A stretch of 64,000 nucleotides of DNA from Cylindrobasidium torrendii FP15055 ss-10 (taxonomy: Eukaryota; Basidiomycota; Agaricomycetes; Agaricales; Physalacriaceae). The notes under the pieces are model-generated. The model searched no databases and had not been told where the DNA came from. It was given only the letters and a program-made list of their open reading frames with translations. How positions within the stretch are numbered: position 1 is the stretch's first letter; each line of letters opens with the position of its first letter. A program made the position numbers and the translations under genes. Location: contig KN880442.1 of assembly GCA_000934385.1 (NCBI GenBank), positions 1 through 64,000 on the forward strand, given 5' to 3'. This document shows, one piece after another, positions 1 to 10,227 of this stretch.

Positions 1-1159
1 ATGATGCATAAGGTAAGATGTCAAAAAATTCCACTCGTTCAGGGCAATAATAGGAAATATCAGTATGGATTTCGAAGTATCTTGACATCTTTGTGAGACT
101 AGTGGGAGCGGATTTTTGATATCTATTGTGTTTCGACACAAAACCTCTTTCTCCCACCGAGATTCGTGCTGATGTGGCTGTGCGCGTCCCAAAAAGGATG
201 TCACGCTTGGCCCACGTGGGGTCGGTTGCTTATGGGTGTCGCCTACCTTAGCCAATAATGGCGAACACTTTCATCTCGATGTGACCTTGCAAGCTGAAGA
301 CAGATGGTTTATAGCACCGTGCCAGCAAACAAGAAGTGAGCATACAACCATAACACTCCGCCCTATTCCGTTTTGATGATATAGATACGTTTTTACCTAT
401 GTATCTCGCGCTGAAGACCTTGAGGTGCTGTGCCTCTAGTACAGGACGAGCCAGTTAACGCGCCCTCCGAGATTGGTATGCAGTACTGGGCATCCCTCGG
501 TTGTGTCGAGGCACTCGCCAGGTGAGTATAAATCATGGCTCCAAGGTTTCCACTTTCGACCTGGCCCCCATCCTCCCCCAACCTCGCCTCGACTTCCCAC
601 GGCGCCATAAGCATCTGAGCAAATAAGCAGTGAAGAAGCCAGCGGCGAAAACGGTCATCCCAAACATCCCCTCCAGAATCATCATTGTTCAATTACACGA
701 AACCGGCGAGGCCCTATACGATACCGTTCAAGGAAGCGAAAGAGCACACAGGAATCATATCTAAGAAGCTATATACCTACGAAGTGTCACATCACAAGTA
801 AAAAGATTCAGAGAGGAAGGGATGGGGAGACGAGGAGGGGTAAAATATATAAACGAGCGAGCGAGCTACTCTCCAGTCCATGAGACATACTCTCCAGTCC
901 ACAACGAGGGCATAAAAAAGATAGGGAAAGGAGGAGAAAAAAAAACTAAGAACAACACAGCGTGAGATATATGAATCAGAGTGGACCAACTGACTAAATA
1001 ATATATGTAGGTGGGATGTTCTTCAAGGGCTGGAAGCAAGCGTCACGAACAATCCTCCTGGTGTCTCTAATTACCGAGTCGTAGTGTACACATTCCTCCT
1101 CCGGGGGAGGTCCAGAAAACCCCGTCCGCAAGCAAAGGGGGGTGTAACCCACGATACGT
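1..1159. other. 3' flank of the copper radical oxidase gene; no gene seen
   Basis: Only short open frames of mixed composition occur here, without introns, domains or a plausible start context. Part must be the 3' untranslated region of the minus-strand oxidase. The far left end could belong to another gene outside the window. Confidence 0.5.
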
Positions 1160-3666
1160 TTAATACCGTTGTGGCCGCGTGGGTGTTCCTACACGCATAG
1201 GCTCTGCCGCGTAGGGGTCGATGTCCATGCTCATCCCGTTCGCCCGAGAATCCGCAAAGTGGTGATCCTGGTACGGGCTTTGCAGGCTGACCTGACTCGA
1301 ACTCCAGGTCCCATCCTGTTGGTAGGGATTGTAGTTGTTCTGCAGAGGCACGAATGCACTCGAGTCAGAGCTGCGGAGGTCGCGGGAAGCTGCAGCGCCG
1401 CCTGCAGCGCCAGCTGCGTACCCTGCCGCGGCGCCGTGCGACGGGCTCTCCCGCATCGCGTATCCTGCGGAAGTAGCCTCCTGCGCACGAGCACGTCTCC
1501 GCCTCGCTACGCAAATACCGACGATTGCGCCAATGATGCCCACCACGACAAGTGCGCCGACAACACCACCGACGATGGCCCCAGTGTGGCTGCCAGAATC
1601 ATCGCTATCTGAGTCCGTGCCAGTGTTGGTACCGCTTCCGCTCGCTGAAGAGCTTGCCTCCTTGCTCGTGGGCAGCGCGGCGACATCCGATGTAGGCTGG
1701 GTCTCAATGTTGCCCGAACCAACAGTCAGATGGGTGCCATTGCTGGGAATATCGTTCACAGTGACGAAGAGCATAGCAGGTCCAGGCTGGAACAAGTTGG
1801 CATTAGGAGGCATCTGTGAGCAGTGCAGGTCGATTGTGCCATCATCGTTAACAGTGTACGTGTTGTTCAATTGTAGGAAGCGTTGACCCATGTTCATTCC
1901 GTGTGTAGTCCAACCCGGGCGAATGACTACGCATGTCGCGCTCTTGGCGGCATCGTTGGATGAGCCGGAGTACGAGTCTGCAGCAATCTTGAGGTCGAAG
2001 TATTTACCACCGTAGGTAAGTTTGTCAGGTGCACCGCTGAACGAAGGGCGCGTCTTGGCTGAGAAGTACGGCGGGTAGAAGATTTCGAGGTCGTAGGTTG
2101 TCGGGCTGCAGAGCTGTGAGCGACAAAACGGGAGAAATGCAGAGAAACGTACAAGTAAGTCGTCAAGTTCACGTCAACGTTGGGGTTGGAGCCACCAATG
2201 AGCACACTAGCGTCCGGAAGAAGGAGGGCGGATGAATGGTACAAACGCGGGAACTTGGCGGCCTCGAAGCCATCGTTGGACCAACGCTTCCCCTTCTCGG
2301 CGTTGGGGTCGTAGATGGAAGGAGTCAAAGCTGGCTGAGCGGCGAGGGACATTCCGTAGGGCATGTCGGAGTAGCTGGTGGTTTCCAAAGTCATAGTCGA
2401 GTATCCAGCGGTGCCGTTCTCGCCTCCGTTAACCATGAAGAGCTTGCCAGTGGGAAGGATGATGAACTGGCCCATCGTGCGGCCTTCGAGCATGTCCTCG
2501 TCCTGAACGTAGACGGGATCAGAGCCATCAGCGGGTTCAGGAGTAATACGCTGGCAGTCTTTGGATGCGGGAATATAGAACGTGTCGGCGTATGGCCAAG
2601 AATAGTTGCCCCAGGAATAGTCGGGCATGTCGTTTCCACCACAGAACAGGATCGTCTGCTCGTAGTTGTTGGCTGGGGTCATAGGCAACATAGCGGTGCC
2701 TCCGGAACCAGGATAGACACGGACGACGTTGCCTGGCATTTCGGGCAGACGGGTCTCCTTGTTGGTGTCAATGTCCCAGATCACTGTGAAAAGTTGTCAG
2801 AAAAATCCAGGCGCAAGGAAAGGCACGCACTGGTGGAGGTGTTTGCCTGTAGGAACATCTTTCCAGACGCCAGCAAAAAAGTGTGCGGGTACGAATTGAG
2901 ACCAGAAGTGTCGATGAGGAACTGCATAGTCGGGGCGTCGCCATCCTCTGGGGGGTAGAACTCGTATGTGCACGTTGCTGCACCGCCCTCGAATTCAGGA
3001 TCCGTATTTGGGTAGTTGCGGTTGATGTAGCCTCCAGAGGTATATCCGCCAATGATAACCACCCGGCCTGTAGCGTCCGGCTCGGCGGTCGAGTACCAGC
3101 GCTGCTTCTTCATCGAGAGGACGTCGGCATTGTCGTACCAACCACACTCGGAGGAGCTGAAATCAGAACCCGCGGGGCAGGGGTTGAGGATACGGATCGC
3201 CTTCGTGCCGTCGTAGTCCTGGTAGAGCTCATCGAAGGAGGCCGAGTATCCACCGTCGTTGAGCACACTTCCCATATCACCACCCTTTGTCACCGCGCCA
3301 TTGCCGCCGAAAGTGACGAACGAGCCGTTGGGGAGATGGATGCCAGACGAGCAGAAAATGTTGGAGCGGATGTCTTGCACGGTCGCTTCGTGCGTCTTGA
3401 TGTCCCATACTGAGCCCCAGGCGGGGTGGCCGTTCACTTGCGCTTCGTTGCCCTCCGCCTTGTCCATAATATACACCATGTCGTCGTTGCCCAAGAACAT
3501 CTGTATATCGTTCAACTTGTCTTCACCCGAGCCATCGCGCCATCCTCACCATCATAGCACTGACTAAGCTGCTCCCCGCTTGGCTGAAAGTATTCGGAGT
3601 TTGCGCGCTTGCTGTCGACGCCGACGCAGCCGCAGCTGCGAGGGCGAAAAGAGAAGGGGATATCAT
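1160..3666 (-). CDS. Copper radical oxidase (glyoxal oxidase-like, AA5_1) with C-terminal membrane anchor
   Basis: Exons read 3666-3550, 3500-2831, 2783-2153 and 2105-1160, giving 787 residues in one frame; introns are 47-49 nt. An alanine-rich signal peptide covers about residues 1-21. Residues matching the copper-radical site of glyoxal/galactose oxidases are visible: Cys89 in FCSSG (partner of the cross-linked Tyr), Tyr175 in RWYST, Tyr444-His445 in RLYHSS and His541 in GWTTHG. The family oxidises aldehydes or alcohols and releases H2O2 for extracellular peroxidases. Unlike the classical secreted enzyme, this one continues into a Ser/Thr/Asp-rich stem, a hydrophobic segment at about 648-673 (AIVGGVVGALVVVG), an arginine cluster and a roughly 110-residue Pro/Gln/Ser tail. 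It is therefore probably a type I plasma-membrane protein with the active domain outside. The exact aldehyde substrate cannot be read from sequence. Confidence 0.93.
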
Positions 3667-4776
3667 TTGTAAAAAAAGTCGTCCGCGATGTAGGTATTGT
3701 TTAATCAGGGTCTTCGCTCGGACAACGTGATTGCGTCGACGTCGACTTGGACGTGGACGATGAGGAAGAGGAAAAGGAGCGTGGTGATAGAAACAGGCCA
3801 AGAAGGAAATTCGGTCCGCCGGCAAAGGCACCCGGCAAAACGCGTGATCAGTTGAACGCTATTTTGAGCGTTCGCCAGAATGCTTTTCTTATCCATTTTG
3901 TACCTATTTCTGCGTGTAATATACCCCGCCGCCTTCCGCAATGGCCCGACGGGCTCAACGCTGTGGTCGATGCGCCCTACCGACCACCAAGAGCGTATTC
4001 TTGGAGCTGATGACCACATGCCAATCCAAAAACCCATCAGTGATCCCAACATGGTACACTGCCTGACTAGCACCATGGGGCGTTCTGCGAACACTGTTGT
4101 CCACGAGCGCTCTGTTCTCTTCTCGAGACGGTCCAGCTCGTCAAATATTGGTATTTTCCCTATCCGTCACCACACTGAGCCTCGGTCTCCTCAGTGCATA
4201 GCGCACGCCAAATGGCTCCATAACACTCCGCATCTTTCTCTCCCCACTTCTTTTCGGACTGTCTTCCGTTTCTCCCCCGCCCCACCGCTACGTGGCAAAA
4301 TCCTGCAGTATTCAGTGACCTGGTCTTTGCTCCAATGCGACTTGCGCTGATTCGTTGCATCGTCGGTGGTGACGTGCAGTCATAATTGGAGTGTTTGCCG
4401 CCAGTTGTTCAATCCATCCCGTACCCGCCGTCTTTTCCTATGTCAGACGGAAACGGCGCTGACCGACCAACAGATGCTTAAAAGTCACTGGAAGTCAACG
4501 TTTCAGCAATGATTTCACCGCTCACTCTATCGTCAATTGACAATTGCAAACCTTGATATCAGAGAGCGCTCTAGAACTAGGATGTCGATACACCCGCGTT
4601 CAGCCAGTTGCACGCTTCTAGCGATCCCTGGCGACAGTTCATCGAAGTTGCATCGAAGCATACATAAGGAGTGTGTGGATTTGAATTTGGCTACAAGATG
4701 TACAAAGGCAAGACCTGCTTCCTCGATAATTTAAATGATACATATATCAAGTCTTCCCTCTGACCTCGCCCAACAT
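3667..4776. other. Region between the oxidase promoter and the 3' end of the next minus-strand gene
   Basis: The part next to 3666 is the oxidase promoter and 5' leader. Plus-strand frames around 3750-4350 are open but have no recognisable domain and overlap minus-strand frames of equal quality, so they are treated as chance. Confidence 0.4.
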
Positions 4777-6131
4777 CTAGGTGAAGTCGAACGCCGTCCG
4801 TCCCAGCGCGCTCGCTACCCAGAATGAGAGAATTTGCAAAGCATTCGGCCCATCCAAGTGCTGGTAGTCGGGCGTACCGTCCATATCCAAGCAGCAGTCG
4901 ATGGTGGCCTTGACCGGCAGCGTGATGTGTGCACAACTTCGGTCTGAAGAATCGTGAGCTTGTTGATTCCACCAAGCTAGAGCGCAGAGCGACCAACCTT
5001 CTTCGAAGTATCCAAATTGCCAGTATGTGTAGTTTGTGACTGCGAACGCGCCTCCAGTCGGAGGTAAACAAGCGTCGTACAGCTGGGAATAGTTTAGTCA
5101 AGAGTTATCCTGCGGGAATCTCATTCTTACAACCGCCCACAGTTCTCGTGTGATATCTGCGCGGCCAGCCCGCCCTTTGCCTTTATTGTGAGGATCTGGC
5201 TGAGCATCGGGGTAGAACCGGTCGAGTTCACCATTGCGGAAGGTCTTGTAAGATACGATGAGCCAGACGGTATCAGGCGGCAGTGTATGCGACTTACGGT
5301 GTTCTCGTTGGCTCTCGCTTGACATGTCAATCTCGCCATGTCCTCTTTACTGAATTGCGATGGATCCACGTAAAGGATATGCATGCAATTCTTCTACAGC
5401 GACTTCTTCAGTAAAACAATATTGAGGTAGTACTCCTCATACCAAGTTCAGTATCGTCCATGGCGCGTTGGGAGTATGCATCTTGGGGAACTCGGGATAG
5501 AACTTGGGTATAGGTTCCCTGTCGTCCAGCCTGGTTAGCTCATGTACCACTGTACATACTCCCGGGAGGACGTAGGTTTCCAAGATTTCCAAGATGTCCG
5601 ACACCGAGAGGAGGTTGCGTATCAAGTATGATGGATCACTCTGCCATTTCTGGAGTGCAGCCTCGCGCTGTGGGACCTCGACACAAAGATGAGGGCTCTC
5701 GCCAGTGTTCTCAGATACGTGTATTTGGACAGAGGCGCTGCGACGCCGGAAGACTATGAGGGCGTCAGTAATCAGAGCGGAGGTGTAAACTTTGTTTGTG
5801 ACTGACGTTCGTTTGTCCACTGGATCACACCGTACTGGACATCGAAGGAGTACACTTTGACGAGCTTACGCGAACCGCGGTCGCGTTCAAGTGTAGGAAG
5901 CTGGGGCCAGTCGCTCTCACGAAGCATAGATTGGAGTGCTACACTCTGAACATGGAGACACGGTTGAGACCAACGGTACGCGAAGTGGGCCAGATCTTCG
6001 TCACGGACGATCCTAGCACCTGTATGAGGAATCATAGCGAACATGCGCGGCGGCTCGCTCGCGTCGGGATGGAGGGCCACTTCAGGCTCAGGCATCCTGG
6101 AGGAAATGAGGGAGGAAAAGAAAGACAGCAT
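4777..6131 (-). CDS. Uncharacterised fungal protein, six exons
   Basis: Exons 6131-5807, 5753-5443, 5393-5298, 5244-5131, 5082-4998 and 4943-4777 join in frame to 365 residues with introns of 48-54 nt. I do not recognise the family. The predicted protein is soluble, with no signal peptide or membrane segment. Conserved-looking stretches are the acidic/aromatic middle (SYLIRNLLSVSDILE), GRADITRELWAV and the C-terminal YTYWQFGYFEE...LQILSFWVASALGR. The first ATG (6131) gives MLSFFSSLISS. However, a TATATAAG element at 6159-6166 would put the transcript start almost on it, so the second ATG at 6095 (MPEPEVALH, 353 residues) may be the true start. Six small introns all keeping frame make this a real gene. 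Confidence 0.75.
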
Positions 6132-6467
6132 TCCGGATTGTAATGACAGAAGGGGTCTTATATAAATCTCGCCCACCCATTGTTACGCCCTCTGGTGTTT
6201 GTTGACTATTTTGTCAAGGGGCGCCTTCGGTTTCCTAAAGAAGACCAAGATGACCTTGCCCCTACGCGAACGGCGTACAATATCGCCCATTGTTGTTATC
6301 TGAAGGCGAAAAAGACCCTTTACAAACAATGAGAAGGTCTGTCAGACGATGGTGATAGTCAAAGAGCTGAGAGCCCTTGAGGGTCGCGTGCTTTGATTGT
6401 TTCCGCGTTTCGGCCCGACCTCCGATGGCGATCACGTTCTGCACCTTGCGCTTGACTTCCAACTCTC
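6132..6467. promoter_or_regulatory. Divergent promoter between the unknown gene (-) and the RUS-family gene (+)
   Basis: Only 336 bp separate the two outward-facing start codons. A TATATAAG element lies at 6159-6166 in minus-strand orientation. No TATA element is evident for the plus gene. Confidence 0.55.
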
Positions 6468-7936
6468 ATGATGCAATTCACCGAAAAGGATGACACAGGA
6501 CGGGTTTACAATGTTACCATAAATTCCTCGGGAAATGTAGGCTTACAGGCAGAGTCGTCGCGGCCCTGTATTGACATCCGCCTAGGTCAAGCGGACCCTC
6601 TCGACCTCAGCTGCCTCCCTTTCGACCAAAGTGCCTTTCGCCGATCTTTTGACCAAGGTCTTTCTTCCTGCCGGATATCCTGATACCGTGACTCCAGGCA
6701 CGCAATATTCTTCATCACTTCCAAATCTCACAGGGCTAACCACCTGCAGACTACCTACGGTTCTACATACTCGTTCTAACGAGTAGCTCGTAGCCAGCTG
6801 AACGCCTGTCAGATACCAAATCTTCAATGGACTGCAGGCGTTCTGTTCATCTCTGGCGACCATGCTTTCCTCTCGCGCAGTCCTCGAAGGTGATAGCTAC
6901 TCCTACATTTAGCTTGTGCTACGCTGACTTCCAGCGCAGGATTCGGCGTCGGAAATGCGAATGCCACTTCCAACGCAGCCCTGATCATAACTGTTATGCA
7001 AGACGTAGCCAGCCGGTTAACAAGTGCGCAATCATAATTCCAAGATGGTCTCTGCTAACCTTCTGACAGCGATTGTCTCCGCGTATTTCATTGGGACGAT
7101 GCTTGTCCCAGAGGCAAAAACATACCGCCTTCTTGCAGATGTACTCAACGACAGTGCCATTGTCCTTGACACACTCACCCCTCACTATCCGGAATACCGC
7201 GTTCCAATGCTATGTCTTAGCGCATCGTTGCGCTCGCTCTGTGCCATCGCTGCTGGAGGATCGAAAACTGCCATCTCTGTCCATTTCGCTCGTCGCGGTG
7301 ACTTGGGGGATTTGAACGCGAAGGACTCTAGCAAGGAGACCGTTCTTGCCTTGATGGGGATGCTCGTACGTCTGCCTCTCATTTTACTCAAAGATCCTTC
7401 TCACAGATCGATAGCTCGGCAGCCTCATTGTCCCAAAGGTCACCAACCCGTCTGCCATCTACCTTCTCCTCAGCGGGCTCGTAACCATGCATCTCCTCAT
7501 CAACTACCTGGGCATACGCGGCCTTGAGTTGGTCACGCTCAACCGCCAGCGTGCCACTCTTCTCTGGAAGTCGTTCGAAGTGTCGATGCACGCCTCGGTG
7601 CCGACTCCAGCTGTACTTGCCCAGCAAGAGCGCCTCTTCTTCAACCACCAGGGTCTCCCCAAATTCGCGCTTCACGGAATCCCATCGACGCAATCGATGA
7701 CAGCAAACGAGGACGGCTATATTCTCTGCCCGCATAACGAGGTGTGGATCGTACTGAAGGAGGGTCATGGGCCGATCACCCAACTGCGTGCATGGGTACA
7801 CGCACTTGGAGGAGACTTGAAGCATTTCCAGCACTTCGTTGAGTCGTTGGAACGGCAGGGTTGGATAGTGAACGAGGGCGGGCTTGTCACGAGATTGCCG
7901 AGGAGGGTCATCATCAGCAACCCCAAGTCGGAGTGA
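6468..7936 (+). CDS. RUS family protein (DUF647, root UVB sensitive / C16orf58-like)
   Basis: Exons 6468-6536, 6586-6697, 6750-6759, 6813-6889, 6940-7023, 7070-7365 and 7415-7936 give 389 residues in one frame. The family core is clear: FLPAGYPDTVTPDYLRYQ, LQAFCSSLA...SSRAVLEGFGVGNA, the YRLLADVLNDSA box and a C-terminal half with KDSSKETVLALMGML. RUS proteins are found in plants, animals and fungi; plant members act in UV-B and vitamin B6 responses, and the fungal role is unknown. Two splicing oddities are needed to build the conserved PDYLRYQ motif: a GC-AG intron (6698-6749) and a 10-nt micro-exon (6750-6759). A second in-frame ATG follows immediately at 6471. The first intron (6537-6585) was placed by frame and size, so the extreme N-terminus is the least certain part. 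Confidence 0.9.
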
Positions 7937-8435
7937 GCGGAATGTGGGTGCAATTAAAGCTTCAAGTGTATTGCGTCGGGCCCGTCACAACAAATTTGAG
8001 GACAGGTAAGTATACGTATTCGGTATATGATTGCGACTGCTGGGCAGCCCTGATTTCACCTTGTTGCGTAGTTCTAGTTTGTAATGACGAGAAAATTCCG
8101 CGCAAGGTTGGTTGGGGACAGTGATGCATTGATGTGCCAGTAGCCACTCATTCATGGCGCCTCCGTCGAATCCCTTCATTTTCCTGCTCAGTCCTCTTTC
8201 CTGGCATCCTGCTACGAGGACATGACCTGCGTCTGCGACCGTGCAATTACGCCAAGGTACCCACATATAAGGAACATACAAGCGCTTGTCATGGTTGGCT
8301 CCTGAGCGCTGCGCGCCGAGCTGTCAATGTCATGGAGGCTTTATCTGGACCATTCTTAAAAGACGGGTGAGCAAGTTGGACCTGTACGGATCCTTCTTTC
8401 CCGTTTTCCTTCTTCCCACAGTCCTAATCTTCAAA
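7937..8435. other. Short intergenic region with promoter of the secreted-protein gene
   Basis: It contains the 3' end of the RUS gene and a CATATAAGG TATA-like element at about 8264-8272, roughly 165 bp before the next start codon. No separate gene is seen. Confidence 0.5.
8264..8272 (+). promoter_or_regulatory. TATA-like element of the secreted-protein gene
   Basis: CATATAAGG on the plus strand lies about 165 bp upstream of the start codon at 8436. The distance is compatible with a 5' leader of roughly 130 nt. Confidence 0.4.
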
Positions 8436-9467
8436 ATGAAGCTATCCCTGTCACTCCTTACCCTCGTCGCTCCTTTACTCGCACTTGCCAGTGGGCCCAC
8501 CCCAGTGACCCGCCTGAGGCTCAACCCCGACCCTAGCTCATTGTCGCCTCGCCAGGAATATGCGCCTGCGCCTGCGCCTGTCACCAATGCAGCACGCTTC
8601 GCCCTTGGCTTGAACCCCAAGCCCCCTGTCCACGGAAAACACCGCCGCGCTGCGCAGTCGCCGACGCCTCCGGTCACGGCGACTGGGCATCTCCTTGCTT
8701 ATGACTCGGAGGACCACCTCCTTGGCTACGTGGGGAACAAGCTCAACACGTATGGGGAGTATGGTGTTACCAGTGGTGCGTTTGTCTTTGTATTATCATC
8801 AGCATGAAGGAAGCTAACACTTGTGTTGATAGTTGCCAGCGAATATCTCCTGGTGTCCTACACCGTCTCCTCGGATAACAATGCTGTGCCATTTGACATC
8901 CGTGTCCTCAACGGCCAAACGGCATCGACCTACCCGTTCCTTGGTGCCACCGTGGGCTTCACGTCCACCGACGACCTCAACACTGGTAGCACCAACTACG
9001 CGTATCTCACGGGCGTTGGAAGCAGCAGTAAGTCAAAACTTTTGCTGGATTTCGGTGTGGGTTTGACAATCATATTTTACAGCCGGCCAGTCGTCGGTTC
9101 CCAAGAATGTCCCGAACTCGTTCTCTGCGGCTAGCGGTCTTACCAAGAATAGCGAGACAACTATTTGGACTGTGAGTGGTACTTACATTCTACGGACAGC
9201 AACGAATTCTCACTTCATTTCACACAGCTTGATCCTACCTCGCACGCACTGTCTGGACACTGGATTAACACCAATGGCAATGCGGCGCCCACTTACTTGG
9301 CCTACTACGCGCCAGACAACGTCTTCGTTCTTGTCGGCGACCTAGGTGCATTCACTACTAGCTTCGGTGGTGTTGGGGCCGTAAGTGTTCAATGTCTTCA
9401 TCATCTGTGTATACCAAGAGTTGACTGGTCTTTGCAGAAACTCGTTCTGTCTCCCCTTGCAGGATGA
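8436..9467 (+). CDS. Small secreted protein of unknown function
   Basis: Exons 8436-8775, 8833-9027, 9083-9171, 9228-9380 and 9438-9467 join to 268 residues. The last exon is only 30 nt. Residues 1-19 (MKLSLSLLTLVAPLLALAS) form a typical signal peptide. A proline-rich stretch follows, with a short Ala-Pro repeat (EYAPAPAPV) and dibasic sites. The mature part is Gly/Ser/Thr-rich and mostly beta-like (LLAYDSEDHLLGYVG, YLLVSYTVSSD, PTYLAYYAPDNVFVLVGD). There are no cysteine pairs, catalytic motifs or membrane segments. It resembles the secreted hypothetical proteins that basidiomycetes carry in several copies, but no function can be assigned. The start is firm because it is the only ATG giving the signal peptide, and it lies just downstream of the TATA-like element. 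Confidence 0.82.
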
Positions 9468-10227
9468 ACCGCTTTCTAGTGCCGAGTGTGGTTCTTTTAT
9501 ATCCGTATCGTGTAGAAGTTGCATATTTTCATGTTCGTGTATCTTGGAACAGAGCTGTTGCTACACACACTATTGGTACGGATTTCCGACACCCGAGTTT
9601 GACACCCGAGTTTGAGGCTGGTTATCTTCAACGAGCGCAGAGTTGGATTGAGGGCGACACTGTGATGACCTAGCGCTATGTCGTTTTGACCCCATGTCGA
9701 CGAAGTTGTTGTAGCAGACACGACGTCCGTAGGACCGTAACGATGACTGCACGCAGGATTTTCAATGTCTGTTCTGCCTTTGCCCTGACGGCTATGTACT
9801 TAATGATGTGATTGCGGTATATTACCATCTTGAGATTGAACAAAGTTGCACATTGCATTGTCTAGCTAAGACCACGACCGAAATAGACCATGAGTGGCAC
9901 ACCACTAATATCGCGTATACAGGCGCCTCTTTGAGACTATACATATTCAAGTACACGCCAGTGGATTTCCTCCAGCCTTTGTTAACAAAGTACATAAACC
10001 ACCCCGTGAGAAACGCGCCACAGTCCGCCACTTTTTGGCGCGATCGGCTATCATCGGGGCCAATAAGGCGGTCCATTTGGATCCTCGATGCGCGGCGAGA
10101 CTGTCTTGACTTTTTACCACCATCTCCACAACATCACTCGCTTTACGGGCCACAGAGCATCAGGCAATACACGAAACACACGCACTTTTGATTAAATACA
10201 CTGCTCTGAATTACGGCCTGGCCGAGG
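9468..10227. other. Intergenic region with a 13-bp direct duplication
   Basis: The 13-mer GACACCCGAGTTT occurs twice head-to-tail at 9588-9600 and 9601-9613. The rest holds the 3' end of the secreted-protein gene and the promoter of the RING gene. No coding signal is seen. Confidence 0.5.

Noticed and set aside
1335..1886. 183-codon plus-strand open frame opposite the copper radical oxidase
   Set aside because: It mirrors the Ala/Gly/Ser-rich C-terminal exon; no domain or start context, so it is an antisense shadow.
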